DNA of 64,000 nt from Actinomycetes bacterium (GCA_023460935.1 JAEWOI010000022.1:1-64000); one strand, 5' to 3'. Shown: positions 17,987 through 27,072, counted from the stretch's first letter. Notes: a model not told the origin generated them from the sequence alone. Numbers and translations are program-made.

Positions 17987-18899
17987 TGAGGCTCCGACCG
18001 GTGAGCCGGAGGAACACGTCCTCCAGCGAGGAGCGCCGCACCAGTGACGTGATCGGCTCCAGCCCGTCGCGGTGCACCGCCTCCAGTGCGGCCTCGCCGT
18101 CATCGGTGTAGACCAGCACGCGGTCCGGCAGCGCCTCCAGCCGGTCGCCGAAGCCCCGCAGCCGGTCGACCAAGGCGGCGTTGCGCTCCGAACCGAACCG
18201 CAGTTCCAGCACCTCACGCGTGGCGTACCTGCGGATCAGCTCGCCCGGGCTGCCTTCGGCGACAATGGCGCCGCGATCCATCACGACCAGCCGGTCACAC
18301 AGCTGCTCGGCCTCGTCCATGAAGTGCGTGGTGACGATCAGGGTCACGCCCTGCTCCTTGAGGCGGAACAGGCGGTCCCACAAGATGTGCCTCGCCTGCG
18401 GGTCGAGCCCGGTGGTGGGTTCGTCCAGCAGCAGGATCCGCGGCTCGTTGACCAGCGCCCTTGCGATCGTGAGGCGGCGCTTCATGCCGCCGGAGAGGTT
18501 GTCGACCTTGGTCTCGGCCTTCTCGGTGAGCTGGGCGAACTGCAGCAGCTCGTCAGCCTTGGGCCTCAGGTAGGAGTAGGGCAGCCCGAAGTAGCGCCCG
18601 TACATGACCAGGTTGTCCCGGACGCGCAGCTCGGTGTCCAGGTTGTCCTGCTGCGGCACCACACCCAGCGAGGCGCGGACGGCAGGGCCGTGCGCCTCGG
18701 GATCCAGCCCGTTGACCAGCAGGGTGCCACCGTCGCGCAGGCTGGTGCCCCCGATCATCCGCATCGTCGTGGACTTGCCCGCGCCGTTCGGACCGAGGAG
18801 GCCGAACGACTCCCCGGGACTGACCTCGAACGAGATCGCGTCCACCGCGCGGAGCTCGCCGTAGGTCTTGGTCAGCCCGCGGGCCTCGATCACCGGCAC
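17979..18899 (-). CDS. ABC transporter ATP-binding protein, NodI/DrrA type
   Basis: A 306-residue ATPase: Walker A GPNGAGKSTT, Q-loop VPQQDNLDTELRV, signature LSGGMKRRL, Walker B ILLLDEPTTGLDPQARH and switch His in TTHFMDEAEQL. The VVPQQDNLD and QARHILWDRLFRLKEQG segments are characteristic of NodI-like ATPases. A C-terminal regulatory extension (about residues 225-306) is present. It is the first gene of a three-gene exporter operon with coupled junctions. GTG at 18899 is the start; a TAGGGT -10 ends 6 nt upstream, implying a leaderless transcript. Confidence 0.92.
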   Translation of the reverse strand: MPVIEARGLTKTYGELRAVDAISFEVSPGESFGLLGPNGAGKSTTMRMIGGTSLRDGGTLLVNGLDPEAHGPAVRASLGVVPQQDNLDTELRVRDNLVMYGRYFGLPYSYLRPKADELLQFAQLTEKAETKVDNLSGGMKRRLTIARALVNEPRILLLDEPTTGLDPQARHILWDRLFRLKEQGVTLIVTTHFMDEAEQLCDRLVVMDRGAIVAEGSPGELIRRYATREVLELRFGSERNAALVDRLRGFGDRLEALPDRVLVYTDDGEAALEAVHRDGLEPITSLVRRSSLEDVFLRLTGRSLID

Positions 18900-18905
18900 G
18901 CGGCA

Positions 18906-18911
18906 ACCCTA
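18906..18911 (-). promoter_or_regulatory. -10 hexamer TAGGGT, leaderless start of the NodI-like operon
   Basis: TAGGGT on the minus strand ends 6 nt before the GTG at 18899. Confidence 0.65.
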
Positions 18912-18933
18912 ACCTCAGCCACCCACACGCTCC

Positions 18934-19767
18934 TCAGAACTCCTCGTGGAAGGCCGGGTCGCTGCCGTTGAGCCGGCCGTCCGGCCGGGCCAGCGCGGTG
19001 ATGGCGGCGACCTGGGCGTCGTCGAGCTCGAAGTCGAACACGTCGAGGTTCTCCCGCTGCCGTCCCGGGTTGGCCGCCTTGGGCAACGGCACCACGCCGA
19101 GCTGGACGTGCCAGCGCAGGATCACCTGGGTCGGGGTGCGGCCGACCGCCTCGGCGATCCCGGCCACCACCGGCTCCTGCCGCAGGCCGGAGGCCTTGCC
19201 GATCGGGCTCCACGCCTCGGTGCGGATGCCGAGCTGGTCGTGCACTTCCCGCTGCTGCTCCTGCGGGAAGTAGGGGTGCAGCTCGATCTGGTTGACCGCG
19301 GGGGTCACGCCGGTCTCTGCGACGATCCGGTTGAGGTGCTCGGGCAGGAAGTTGCTCACCCCGATCGAGCGGACCACCCCTTCCCTGCGCAGGTCGACCA
19401 GCGCCTGCCACGCCTCGACGTAACGGTCGACGCCGGGGTTGGGCCAGTGGATCAGGTAGAGGTCGATGTGGTCCAGGCCGAGGCGGTAGGCCGACTCGTG
19501 CACGCAGGTGACTGCCTCAGCGTAGGCGTGGTGGCGCCCGGGCAGCTTGGAGGTGACCACGATCTCCTCGCGCGGCACCCCGGAGCGGCGGACGGCTTCC
19601 CCGACCGCGCCCTCGTTCTCGTAGTTCACGGCGGAGTCGATCAGCCGGTAGCCCTGGTGCAGCGCGCTGACGATGACCCCGACGCCGGCCGGGCCGCCCA
19701 GCGGGTATGTGCCGAAGCCGATCCCCGGCAGGGTGTGGCCGTCGTTGAGCGTGTAGGTGGTGGTCAT
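18934..19767 (-). CDS. Aldo/keto reductase (AKR5-like)
   Basis: A 277-residue aldo/keto reductase of the 2,5-diketo-D-gluconate reductase type. The tetrad is visible: Asp in YRLIDSAVNYENE with Tyr, Lys in VVTSKLPGRHH, and His in DLYLIHWPNPG. Cofactor-site elements are AVNQIELHPYFPQ, AWSPIGKASG and the C-terminal VPLPKAANPGRQREN. Physiological substrates of such enzymes are broad (aldehydes, ketoacids). ATG 19767 is preceded at 7 nt by the -10 hexamer TAGCGT; upstream in-frame codons are therefore outside the transcript. It ends 34 nt from the NodI-like operon but has its own promoter. Confidence 0.9.
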   Translation of the reverse strand: MTTTYTLNDGHTLPGIGFGTYPLGGPAGVGVIVSALHQGYRLIDSAVNYENEGAVGEAVRRSGVPREEIVVTSKLPGRHHAYAEAVTCVHESAYRLGLDHIDLYLIHWPNPGVDRYVEAWQALVDLRREGVVRSIGVSNFLPEHLNRIVAETGVTPAVNQIELHPYFPQEQQREVHDQLGIRTEAWSPIGKASGLRQEPVVAGIAEAVGRTPTQVILRWHVQLGVVPLPKAANPGRQRENLDVFDFELDDAQVAAITALARPDGRLNGSDPAFHEEF

Positions 19768-19774
19768 GGTGACG

Positions 19775-19780
19775 ACGCTA
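19775..19780 (-). promoter_or_regulatory. -10 hexamer TAGCGT, leaderless start of the aldo/keto reductase
   Basis: TAGCGT on the minus strand ends 7 nt before the ATG at 19767. Confidence 0.6.
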
Positions 19781-19833
19781 GCCCCAGCCCGGGCAGCCTC
19801 CAAGCCGGCCGGGGCGCGGACGGGCGCGGGGGA

Positions 19834-21174
19834 TCAGGAGCGGTTCGCGCGGTAGCGCAGCGGGTTCGGCCGGCAGGGGCACTCGGTGGCGATCTGCATC
19901 CGGGCGATCCGGCGCTGGTCGCGCAGCGTGAACAGGGCAGGCACCAGCCGGTCCCGCAGCGCGTACGGGTCGATGGTGTTCAGGTAGATCTTGGTCGCGC
20001 CCTCGAAGCCGGCGATCGTTGCGTTGCGCCACTTCAGCATGACCCGCCACGGCATGGGCAGGTCGGAGTCGACCGGACGGTAGTGCCACTCCTCGTTGGT
20101 CGGCACGTCGACGCCGGTGGCGGCGTGCATCGCGTGCACCAGGTCGGAGACCCCGCGCAGTTCCTCCTCGGTGTGCGCCCACGGGTCGCACGCCTCCGAC
20201 TTGGAGTACACCTCGATCGTCGGATAGCGGTGCCCGAACCCGGCGAACGCCACCGCGTGGTCGTTCTCGGCGAGGATCAGGTTGCGGTAGGAGGCGTAGT
20301 TCACCCCGAGCTCGTTGTAGATGTTCGGGTTGCTGCGCAGCCGTTCCATGGCCAGCTCGTGCTGCACGCCGCGCTCGTCGATCGCGACCAGCTGCTTGTG
20401 CAGGTGGTCGAAGGATGCCCCGGCCGGGCGCAGCCAGTTCTGGAACACCGCGACGTAACGGGCGTAGCGGTTGAGGTCGAACAGCGCTGCCACCGACTCT
20501 GCGGTGAACGCGAGGAACCTGGCGTGCTCGTCGGGGGTGAGCGTTCCGGAGGCTGCGAGCTGGGTGTTGTCGGTTGCGCCGTCGACGAAGTGCCTGCGGG
20601 CGATGATCACGTCGTGCCCGCCGCCGAAGAAGCCCGACGCCGCCTCCAGCTGGGCGTCCTCCCCCATCGCATCGATGACCTGGTCACTGCGGCCACCAGC
20701 TTTGAGCCTTGCCCGCACCACGGACAGCACATGCGCCCGGCCGGCCGGCGAGGCGAGGTAGGCCGTCTTGCGGTCGCGCACCCGCACCGGCAGCTCGTAG
20801 CCGTAGTTGTCGTGCCAGTAGTCGTAGGAGAGGATCTCGAACAGGTTGGGCACGCGCCGGAACTCGGCGACGGTGTCGTGCAGGTTCTCCGCCGCCGTGC
20901 GGTAGCGGGTCTCCCAGCTGCCATCGGCATGGCGCACCACCCGGGCCTTCTCCGGCGGGGTCTCCAGGTAGCGGTGCTCGCAGAACGCGCAGTACCGGCC
21001 GTGCTGGCCCGGCTCGAGCGGCACCGGGTCAGGCAGCACCACGCCCAGCGGACGGTTGCCACGCCCGGCCACGGTCCAGACCTCCGTGCCGCTGAACGGG
21101 TTGAGCTGCTTGACCGTGCCGTCCTTCAGCTCGGTCAGGAACTCCGGCTCACGCAGGTAGGGATGGACCACCAC
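19834..21174 (-). CDS. DUF4921 family protein (GalT/HIT-superfamily-like)
   Basis: A 446-residue protein that I recognise as the actinobacterial DUF4921 family, distantly like galactose-1-phosphate uridylyltransferase. An N-terminal CAFCE suggests a zinc site. The core contains RYVAVFQNWLRPAGASFDHLHKQLVAID, where the DHLHKQ resembles the histidine-triad/GalT active-site HxHxQ. Further conserved-looking blocks are YDYWHDNYGYELPVR and AEDHAV-type segments (here AENDHAVAFAGFGHRYP). A nucleotidyl-transfer or hydrolase role is plausible but unproven. GTG at 21174 is preceded by GGGAG. The neighbour upstream is a HAD phosphatase on the same strand. Confidence 0.75.
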   Translation of the reverse strand: MVVHPYLREPEFLTELKDGTVKQLNPFSGTEVWTVAGRGNRPLGVVLPDPVPLEPGQHGRYCAFCEHRYLETPPEKARVVRHADGSWETRYRTAAENLHDTVAEFRRVPNLFEILSYDYWHDNYGYELPVRVRDRKTAYLASPAGRAHVLSVVRARLKAGGRSDQVIDAMGEDAQLEAASGFFGGGHDVIIARRHFVDGATDNTQLAASGTLTPDEHARFLAFTAESVAALFDLNRYARYVAVFQNWLRPAGASFDHLHKQLVAIDERGVQHELAMERLRSNPNIYNELGVNYASYRNLILAENDHAVAFAGFGHRYPTIEVYSKSEACDPWAHTEEELRGVSDLVHAMHAATGVDVPTNEEWHYRPVDSDLPMPWRVMLKWRNATIAGFEGATKIYLNTIDPYALRDRLVPALFTLRDQRRIARMQIATECPCRPNPLRYRANRS

Positions 21175-21263
21175 GTCTCCCTGGATCGGTTGGACCGTTT
21201 CAGGGTAGACCGGCCGGGCACGGACCGCGCGCGGGGCGCGCTGGGGCGGTCGCCGGCGACGGC

Positions 21264-22160
21264 TCAGCCGAACCAGCGCAGCAGTTCGGAGACCGTGCCG
21301 CCGGCAGCGAACGTGCCGGTGACGTGGTCGGCCGCTGCGGCCACCTCCTGTGCCGCGTCGCCGACCGCGACCCCCCGCCCGGCCCAGGTGAGCATCTCGA
21401 TGTCGTTGCGGCCGTCCCCGATGGCCAGCACGTCCCTGCGGTCGACGCCGAGGCCGGCGGCGACCTGCGCAAGCGCAGTGGCCTTGTTCACCCCGGCCGG
21501 GGCGATGTCGAGCCAGGCGCTCCAGCCCACGAAGTAGCTCACCCCGTGCAGCCCGAGGCGCTGCGCGAGCTCGATGAACTCCGCGTCGGTGGCGTCCGGG
21601 TCGCGCACCACGATGCGGGTGACGTCGTCAGCGGCGAGGTCGTCGACGCTGACCAGTTCGATGTCGCCGTGCAGGTCGCCGTCGGGGAAGGCCCGGCTCA
21701 CGCGGTAGCCCTGGCCGATCACCTCGGCCGCCAGCGCAGCCGTGGGGTACTCGGCGAGCACCCGGCTGATCACCTCGGCCGGGTTGAACGTGACCACCTC
21801 GGTGATCTCGAAGGGCGGGTACTGCACGGTCACCGCGCCGTTGGACGAGACCACCGGGCCCGGCGGCAGGCCGAGCGCGTCGAACACCGGCCTGGTCGAG
21901 TGCCAGCTGCGTCCGGTGCTCAGCACCACCGGCACGTCGGCGGCGACCACCCTGGCCACCGCTGCGTGCACGTCCTGCGGCAGCTGCCCGGCGTGGTCGA
22001 CCAGCGTGCCGTCGATGTCGAGGGCGACCAGTCCCGGCCGCCATTGGGACGGGAGCTTCCCGCCGTCTGCATTCCTGTGCACCTGCCTGCCACCGACGGG
22101 CGTCCCGCCGATCCCAGGTGCCAACCGCGGCCCCCTGGCCGCCATTTCCTGTGTTGTCAT
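21264..22160 (-). CDS. HAD superfamily hydrolase, Cof/IIB type
   Basis: A 298-residue sugar- or nucleotide-phosphatase-like HAD protein. Motif I is ALDIDGTLVD, motif II VVLSTGRSW, motif III the Lys in AGVNKATAL, motif IV GDGRNDIEML, all in order, with a C2-type cap between motifs II and III (about residues 120-230). The first 45 residues are polar and not part of the HAD fold. The ATG at 22160 is kept because TAGCCT lies 9 nt upstream, but an internal start is possible. It follows serS on the same strand by 83 nt and probably belongs to the pheA-serS-HAD group. Confidence 0.88.
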   Translation of the reverse strand: MTTQEMAARGPRLAPGIGGTPVGGRQVHRNADGGKLPSQWRPGLVALDIDGTLVDHAGQLPQDVHAAVARVVAADVPVVLSTGRSWHSTRPVFDALGLPPGPVVSSNGAVTVQYPPFEITEVVTFNPAEVISRVLAEYPTAALAAEVIGQGYRVSRAFPDGDLHGDIELVSVDDLAADDVTRIVVRDPDATDAEFIELAQRLGLHGVSYFVGWSAWLDIAPAGVNKATALAQVAAGLGVDRRDVLAIGDGRNDIEMLTWAGRGVAVGDAAQEVAAAADHVTGTFAAGGTVSELLRWFG

Positions 22161-22243
22161 GTTCGTTCAAGGCTAGCCGACGCCCGGAACGCCCCGGTGA
22201 ACACTGCCGTACGCGCCGGCCAACCCTGCCCGAAGCTGCGGGT

Positions 22244-23515
22244 TCACACCGGCCGGAGGTACTCCATGCCGTCGAGGTAGGGGCGCAGGGCCGCCGGGAC
22301 GTAGACCGAGCCGTCGGCCTGCTGGTGGTTCTCCAGCAGCATGATGATCGTGCGGGTCATCGCGCACAGCGTGCCGTTGAGGGTCGCGACCGCGCGGGTG
22401 CCCGACCCGTCCCGCATCCGGATGTTGAGCCGGCGCGCCTGGAACTCGGTGCAGTTCGAGGTGGAGGTGATCTCGCGGTAGCGGTCCTGGGTGGGCAGCC
22501 AGCCGTAGCAGTCGTACTTGCGGGCAGCGCTCAGCCCGAGGTCGCCGGCAGCCACCTCCAGCACCTGGAACGGGATCTCCAGCGCGCTGATGAACTCCTT
22601 CTCGAAGGCCAGCAGCTTGCTGTGCTCGGCCTCAGCGTCCTCGGGAGCGCAGTAGACGAACATCTCGGCCTTGTCGAACCAGTGCACGCGGAAGATGCCG
22701 CGGGTGTCCTTGCCGTAGGAGCCGGCCTCGCGGCGGTAGCAGGGGCTGTAGCCGACGTAGTGCCGCGGCAGCGACGCGCCGTCCAGGATCTCCTCGGAGT
22801 GGTAGGCGGCAAGGGGCACCTCGGAGGTGCCGACGAGGTACAGGTCGTCGGCCGGCAGGTGGTAGACGTCCTGGGCGGCCTGGCCCAGGAAACCGGTGCC
22901 CTCCATCGCGGACGGCTTCACCAGCGCCGGCGGGATCACCGGCGTGAAGCCCCAGCCGAGCGCCTTGGCCATGGCGAGATTGAGCAGGGCCAGTTCCAGC
23001 CGGGCGCCCAGCCCGGTCAGGAAGTAGAACCTCGACCCGGACACCTTCGCGCCCCGCTCCATGTCGATCGCGCCCAGCAGCTCACCGATCTCCAGGTGGT
23101 CGCGAGGGGTGAAGCCCTCCGCGGCGAAGTCCCGCGGCGTCCCGACGGTCTCCAGCACGGTGAAGTCGTCCTCGCCGCCGCGGGGCACGTCGGCGAACAC
23201 CAGGTTGGGCAGCTGCCCCATCAGCTGGTCGAACTCGGCGCCGGCCGCCTCGGCCGCGGCCTGGGCGGCCTTCACCTGGGCGGCGAGCTCCCGCGTCCGG
23301 GCCAGGACCGCTGCCTTCTCCTCCCCCTGGGCGCGCGCGACCTGCTTGCCGAGGTCCTTCTGCTCGGCGCGCAGGTTCTCGAACGCAGCGATCGCCGCGC
23401 GGCGCGCCTCGTCAGCGGCCACCAGTGCGTCAACCAGCTCCACCGACTCCCCGCGCGCCTCCTGGGAACGCCGGACGAGGTCAGGGTCGGTGCGCAGCAG
23501 CTTGGGATCGATCAC
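22244..23515 (-). CDS. serS: Seryl-tRNA synthetase
   Basis: A 423-residue class II synthetase that charges tRNA-Ser and tRNA-Sec. The N-terminal tRNA-binding coiled-coil arm spans about residues 30-105 (LRAEQKDLGKQVARAQGEEK). Motif 2 is YSPCYRREAGSYGKDTRGIF with the class-specific arginines, and motif 3 is in GTRAVATLNGTLCAMTRTII. The start is GTG at 23515 (MIDPKLLRTDPDLVRRSQ), matching the conserved SerS N-terminus. A TAGGCT hexamer ends 8 nt upstream, close to the leaderless spacing seen elsewhere here. No T-box or other leader is present between it and pheA. Confidence 0.97.
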   Translation of the reverse strand: MIDPKLLRTDPDLVRRSQEARGESVELVDALVAADEARRAAIAAFENLRAEQKDLGKQVARAQGEEKAAVLARTRELAAQVKAAQAAAEAAGAEFDQLMGQLPNLVFADVPRGGEDDFTVLETVGTPRDFAAEGFTPRDHLEIGELLGAIDMERGAKVSGSRFYFLTGLGARLELALLNLAMAKALGWGFTPVIPPALVKPSAMEGTGFLGQAAQDVYHLPADDLYLVGTSEVPLAAYHSEEILDGASLPRHYVGYSPCYRREAGSYGKDTRGIFRVHWFDKAEMFVYCAPEDAEAEHSKLLAFEKEFISALEIPFQVLEVAAGDLGLSAARKYDCYGWLPTQDRYREITSTSNCTEFQARRLNIRMRDGSGTRAVATLNGTLCAMTRTIIMLLENHQQADGSVYVPAALRPYLDGMEYLRPV

Positions 23516-23551
23516 GAGGCGAAAGCCTATCCCCCGCCCGCTGCCGGCCGC

Positions 23552-24466
23552 TCAGTCGTCCTCGGGGTGCACCAGGGAGGCGTACCAGCTTCGGGCCGCG
23601 GCGTAGTCGGCGTCGGTGAAGCCCGGCGCGATCTGTGGCCGGACGCCGTCGGCGCGGGCGTAGGAGCCGAGGAAGATCACGTCCTCGCAGATCCGGTGCA
23701 GCCCCTGCATCGCCTCGGCCAGCCGCGGGTCGCGCAGGTGCCCCTCGGCGTCGATGCTGAAGCAGTAGTTGCCGATTCCGGTCTTGGTCGGGCGGGACTC
23801 GATCCGGGACAGCGAGACGCCCCGGCCGGAGAACTGCTCGAGGATCTCCAGCAGCGCGCCGGCACGGTCGGCGTGCATGTAGGCCACCAGGGTGGTCTTG
23901 TCCGCGCCGGTCGGCCTGGGCGGGTCGGCCGGACGGGAGACCAGCACGAACCTGGTCACAGCCGTGTCGTTGTCGGCGATCGCGGACGCTGCCGCCTCCA
24001 GCCCGTACAACTGCCCGGCGACCTCGGCGCACACCGCGGCGTCGTACTTGGAGTCGGGGTCGGCCACCTCCTCGGCGGCACCTGCGGTCGACCCGGCCTC
24101 GGTGACGGTGGCCTGGGGCAGGTTCGCCGCCAGCCACCCCCGGCACTGGGCGGCGGCGTGGGAGTGGGTGAGCACCCGCCGCACCTGGTCCAGCCGGGTG
24201 CCCGGCCGCACGTAGAGGCCGAACTGCACCGGCAGCAGCACCTCCCGCACGATCATCAGCCGCTTGCCCGAGGCCAGCGCGTCCAGAGTGACCGTCACCC
24301 CGCCCTCCACGGAGTTCTCGATGGGCACGAGGGCTGCTTCGATCGTGCCCGCGCGCACCGCGTCCAGCGCCTGGCCCACCGTCGCGAACGGGGTGGCCGC
24401 TGCGTCGGTGAACGTCAGCAGGGCCTGGTGGGTGAAGGTCCCGGCGGGACCGAAGTATCCGAGCAC
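23552..24466 (-). CDS. pheA: Prephenate dehydratase
   Basis: A 304-residue monofunctional prephenate dehydratase for phenylalanine synthesis. It opens with GYFGPAGTFTHQAL, has the catalytic-region motifs ENSVEGGV and NDTAVTRFVLVSR (the TRF motif that governs activity), then a C-terminal ACT domain (GALLEILEQFSGRGVSLSRI followed by ESRP), the allosteric Phe-binding site. No chorismate mutase domain is attached. GTG 24466 begins the conserved N-terminus, and a TACGCT -10 ends 7 nt upstream (leaderless). serS follows 36 nt downstream, as in related actinobacteria. Confidence 0.96.
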   Translation of the reverse strand: MLGYFGPAGTFTHQALLTFTDAAATPFATVGQALDAVRAGTIEAALVPIENSVEGGVTVTLDALASGKRLMIVREVLLPVQFGLYVRPGTRLDQVRRVLTHSHAAAQCRGWLAANLPQATVTEAGSTAGAAEEVADPDSKYDAAVCAEVAGQLYGLEAAASAIADNDTAVTRFVLVSRPADPPRPTGADKTTLVAYMHADRAGALLEILEQFSGRGVSLSRIESRPTKTGIGNYCFSIDAEGHLRDPRLAEAMQGLHRICEDVIFLGSYARADGVRPQIAPGFTDADYAAARSWYASLVHPEDD

Positions 24467-24473
24467 GCGCCTC

Positions 24474-24479
24474 AGCGTA
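24474..24479 (-). promoter_or_regulatory. -10 hexamer TACGCT, leaderless start of pheA
   Basis: TACGCT on the minus strand ends 7 nt before the GTG at 24466. Confidence 0.55.
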
Positions 24480-24491
24480 GCGGCGGCGCGG

Positions 24492-26114
24492 TCACGTCCC
24501 GAGGCTGGTCGCCCCGGCCACCGGACGGGCCCGCCGCCGGCGCAGCCAGGCCGGCAGCCTGGGCAGTTCGCGGCCCCAGGTCCACCACCAGTGCACGATC
24601 ACCACCAGCACCAGCACCTGGGCGCCCGAGCACAGGCCGTCCCGGACGAAGCCGGACACCGCGCGCATCTCCGGGCTGAACTGCAGCGGCAGCCCCTCCA
24701 CCTGGCTGAGCTCGAGCGAACGCCCGGTGACGTAGGCCACCGACAGCCACACCCCGCGCCAGATCATCAGCAGGTCCAGCCGGGAGGCCGCCATCAGCCC
24801 GAGCGGCACCCAGGTGGTCAGGTCGTACCAGCTGAGCGTGTAGGGCGAGGTGACCAGCCAGGCCGCGGTGAGGATGGCTGCGGTGCGCACGGTGATGGTC
24901 AGCGGGTCCCGGGTGGGCTCGTCGTCGCCCGGGTTGCCCGGCACCAGCCGCCAGGGCAGCACCCGGGACAGCATCCAGGCCACGACGGCCATGGCGATCC
25001 AGCCGGCCCAGCCGATGAAGCCGCGCGCGGCCGGGTCCCCGATCACCAGACCGAGCGGCCACTGCAGCCAGGGCGCCCACGAGCCGGCGGAGATGTAACC
25101 GGTGTTGCGCGAAGCCGCCAGCAGGGCGCCGGGCACCCACAGCCCGTACGCGATCGCCAGCGGGATCGCTGCGCCGAGGCAGAGCTGGGCCAGCTTGCGC
25201 CAGTCACGGCGGTAGCCCCAGGCCATCGCGATGCCGTAGAACACCAGGGACACCTTCACGGTGCCGGCCAGGCCGATGCCCAGCCCGGCGACGAACGGGC
25301 TGCGGCGGATGAACCACAGCCCGACGATCGCGAACACCAGCGTGAGGGCCTCGTTGTGCGCACCGGCGAGCACCGACCAGATCATGATCGGGTTCAGCAC
25401 GGTGAACAGCACGGCCCTGGTCTGGGTCTTGTGGTCGTCGTGGGCCAGCTTCACGACGAGCGTGCCGATCAGCAGGAACGGCAGCAGCGCGAACATCTGC
25501 AGCCAGAACACCGTGTTGTGCATGTTGTCGTTGCCGAGCCAGGCCGCCAGCCACTGCGAGGCGGAAGCCAGCGGACCGTAGACGCTCGGGGTGTCCTGCC
25601 AGGGCCGCTCGGTCCAGATCAGCACCGGGTCGTACTCGGAGCGGAAGATCTCGGCAGGGGTGATGTCGTAGGGGTTGAGCCCCAGCACCTGGAGCCGACC
25701 GTACGCCGCGTACATCAGCACGTCGGCGGAGGTCAGCGGGGGCACCAGGGCCGTGACCACGCTCAGCCCCGAACCCAGCAGGAACAGCCGCCGGTTGTCG
25801 GGGCGCCAGCCCCGGTTGACCGCACGCCAGCACACGTACATGCCGGTCGCACCGAGGAACAGCCCGGTCCAGAGCGCGGGGACCGCCACCCACTCGCCGA
25901 GGGTGACCGACCCGACGGGCAGGTACCACGGGGGCAACAGGTTGGGCCTCGGGCCGAGGGTGAGCGCCACTGGCGACGGGCCGCAGAACGCGACCGCGAC
26001 GGTGACCAGGGCGCTGGCGACGATCAGCCACACGCCCAGGCGGTGGTTGGTGGTCCAGGGCGCGGTGACCACGGCGCGAAGCCGGTTCAGCGCAGTCCGC
26101 ACCGCCACCTTCAT
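24492..26114 (-). CDS. GT-C fold polyprenol-phosphate-mannose-dependent glycosyltransferase (MptB/GT87-like)
   Basis: A 540-residue integral membrane protein with about twelve TM segments. The first extracytoplasmic loop holds the GT-C features DVLMYAAYGRLQVLGLNPYD and YGPLASASQWLAAW, and a later GAHNEALTLVFA sits where MptB-like enzymes have GAHNDAL. These are typical of actinobacterial alpha-mannosyltransferases that use polyprenyl-phosphomannose on the outer membrane face to build lipomannan and related glycans. ATG 26114 is preceded by a GGGGGAGA ribosome site. It lies directly upstream of pheA on the same strand (25 nt gap), although pheA has its own -10 element in that gap. Confidence 0.8.
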   Translation of the reverse strand: MKVAVRTALNRLRAVVTAPWTTNHRLGVWLIVASALVTVAVAFCGPSPVALTLGPRPNLLPPWYLPVGSVTLGEWVAVPALWTGLFLGATGMYVCWRAVNRGWRPDNRRLFLLGSGLSVVTALVPPLTSADVLMYAAYGRLQVLGLNPYDITPAEIFRSEYDPVLIWTERPWQDTPSVYGPLASASQWLAAWLGNDNMHNTVFWLQMFALLPFLLIGTLVVKLAHDDHKTQTRAVLFTVLNPIMIWSVLAGAHNEALTLVFAIVGLWFIRRSPFVAGLGIGLAGTVKVSLVFYGIAMAWGYRRDWRKLAQLCLGAAIPLAIAYGLWVPGALLAASRNTGYISAGSWAPWLQWPLGLVIGDPAARGFIGWAGWIAMAVVAWMLSRVLPWRLVPGNPGDDEPTRDPLTITVRTAAILTAAWLVTSPYTLSWYDLTTWVPLGLMAASRLDLLMIWRGVWLSVAYVTGRSLELSQVEGLPLQFSPEMRAVSGFVRDGLCSGAQVLVLVVIVHWWWTWGRELPRLPAWLRRRRARPVAGATSLGT

Positions 26115-26217
26115 CCAGTCTCCCCCGAATCCGTCTCCGCCCAGCAGGCTACCGGCTCCCCGGCGGCCTCCCCACGCCGGCCGAGGTGGAGACCGGACTG
26201 TTACCCAGGCGCGCCGG

Positions 26218-27072
26218 TCAGGATTCGCGCTGGCGCTGGGCCACCTGCTTCACGCCCTGCTCCACCACGATCCGCACCAGCTGGGTGCCGGGCACGAAGA
26301 TGTTCACCGCCTCGACGCCGACGTCCAGCAGGAAGCGCGGCTCCAGCACCTTGCCGAGGTGCTGTTCGAACGTGCTGCCATCGGGGCGGATGTCTCCGGT
26401 CAGGCCGTCGAACTCGATCACGGCCTCCTTGCCTGCGCGGCGGTACCGGAACGCGTAGACGGGACGGTAGAAGAGGTCGACAGCATCGACCGTCACCCGC
26501 TCCTGGTGCACGTGGTCGGCGTCGATCTTGCCGATCGCTGCCGACACCACCTGCCGCACCAGCATCGATGCCTTGTTCTCCGGCGGCACCACCACGGTGC
26601 CGGAACGGGCCGCCTCGGCGAGGCTCTCTGCGTCCGCCACCGAGCCGGGGAACTGCAGGTAGCTCGCCAGCGCCGGCGCCTCGTTGCGGGTCAGGCCGTC
26701 GAACAGCCACTCCCTGGCGTTCTCCTCCCGGCAGGCCTCCAGCCCGGTCAGGCGCAGGCGGCCCTGCTCGACCGGCACGGCCTCACCGGCGATCCGGACG
26801 GTGTGCACCGACGGGGCCACGTCGACGACGTAGCTGCGCTTGCGCTCGTACTCCGCCACCGCGGTCGCGTGCAGCCGCCAGAACGGCTGCAGCCGGCGTT
26901 CCCGGTAGATGCACTCGTACTCCTCGGGCCCGGAGCGGTTCAGCAGGCCGCCGAGGCGGGCGACGGCACCGAAGGCGTCCGCCCGGCGCGACCAGGCCCG
27001 GCCTTCTGCGTGGTCGAGGCTGAACCGGTCGGTGAGCACATAGATGCGCTCCTCTGCGATCTCCACTTCCAT
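26218..27072 (-). CDS. Conserved-looking hypothetical protein, 284 aa
   Basis: I do not recognise this family. The protein is soluble, with no TM or signal peptide. It starts MEVEIAEERIYVLTDRFS, has a mixed alpha/beta middle and a C-terminal section FYRPVYAFRYRRAGKEAVIE followed by FDGLTGDIRPDG, which has the aromatic-rich antiparallel strand pattern seen in small PepSY-like or adaptor domains. The coding potential is clear (strong GC3 bias over the whole length). A good ribosome site (AAGGGGGGA) lies before the ATG, with a TAGGCT -10 about 35 nt upstream of the start. It lies between the GT-C gene and an Fpg/Nei gene, and neither hints at a role. Confidence 0.7.
   Translation of the reverse strand: MEVEIAEERIYVLTDRFSLDHAEGRAWSRRADAFGAVARLGGLLNRSGPEEYECIYRERRLQPFWRLHATAVAEYERKRSYVVDVAPSVHTVRIAGEAVPVEQGRLRLTGLEACREENAREWLFDGLTRNEAPALASYLQFPGSVADAESLAEAARSGTVVVPPENKASMLVRQVVSAAIGKIDADHVHQERVTVDAVDLFYRPVYAFRYRRAGKEAVIEFDGLTGDIRPDGSTFEQHLGKVLEPRFLLDVGVEAVNIFVPGTQLVRIVVEQGVKQVAQRQRES

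Noticed and set aside
18946..21537. Very long plus-strand open frame (863 codons) opposite the aldo/keto reductase and DUF4921 genes
   Set aside because: It is a GC-bias shadow: low-complexity translation rich in Arg/Gly/Val/His, no motif, no ribosome site, and clear conserved genes on the other strand.
23516..23551. T-box or other tRNA-sensing leader for serS
   Set aside because: Only 36 nt lie between pheA and serS, and a -10 hexamer lies 8 nt before the start.
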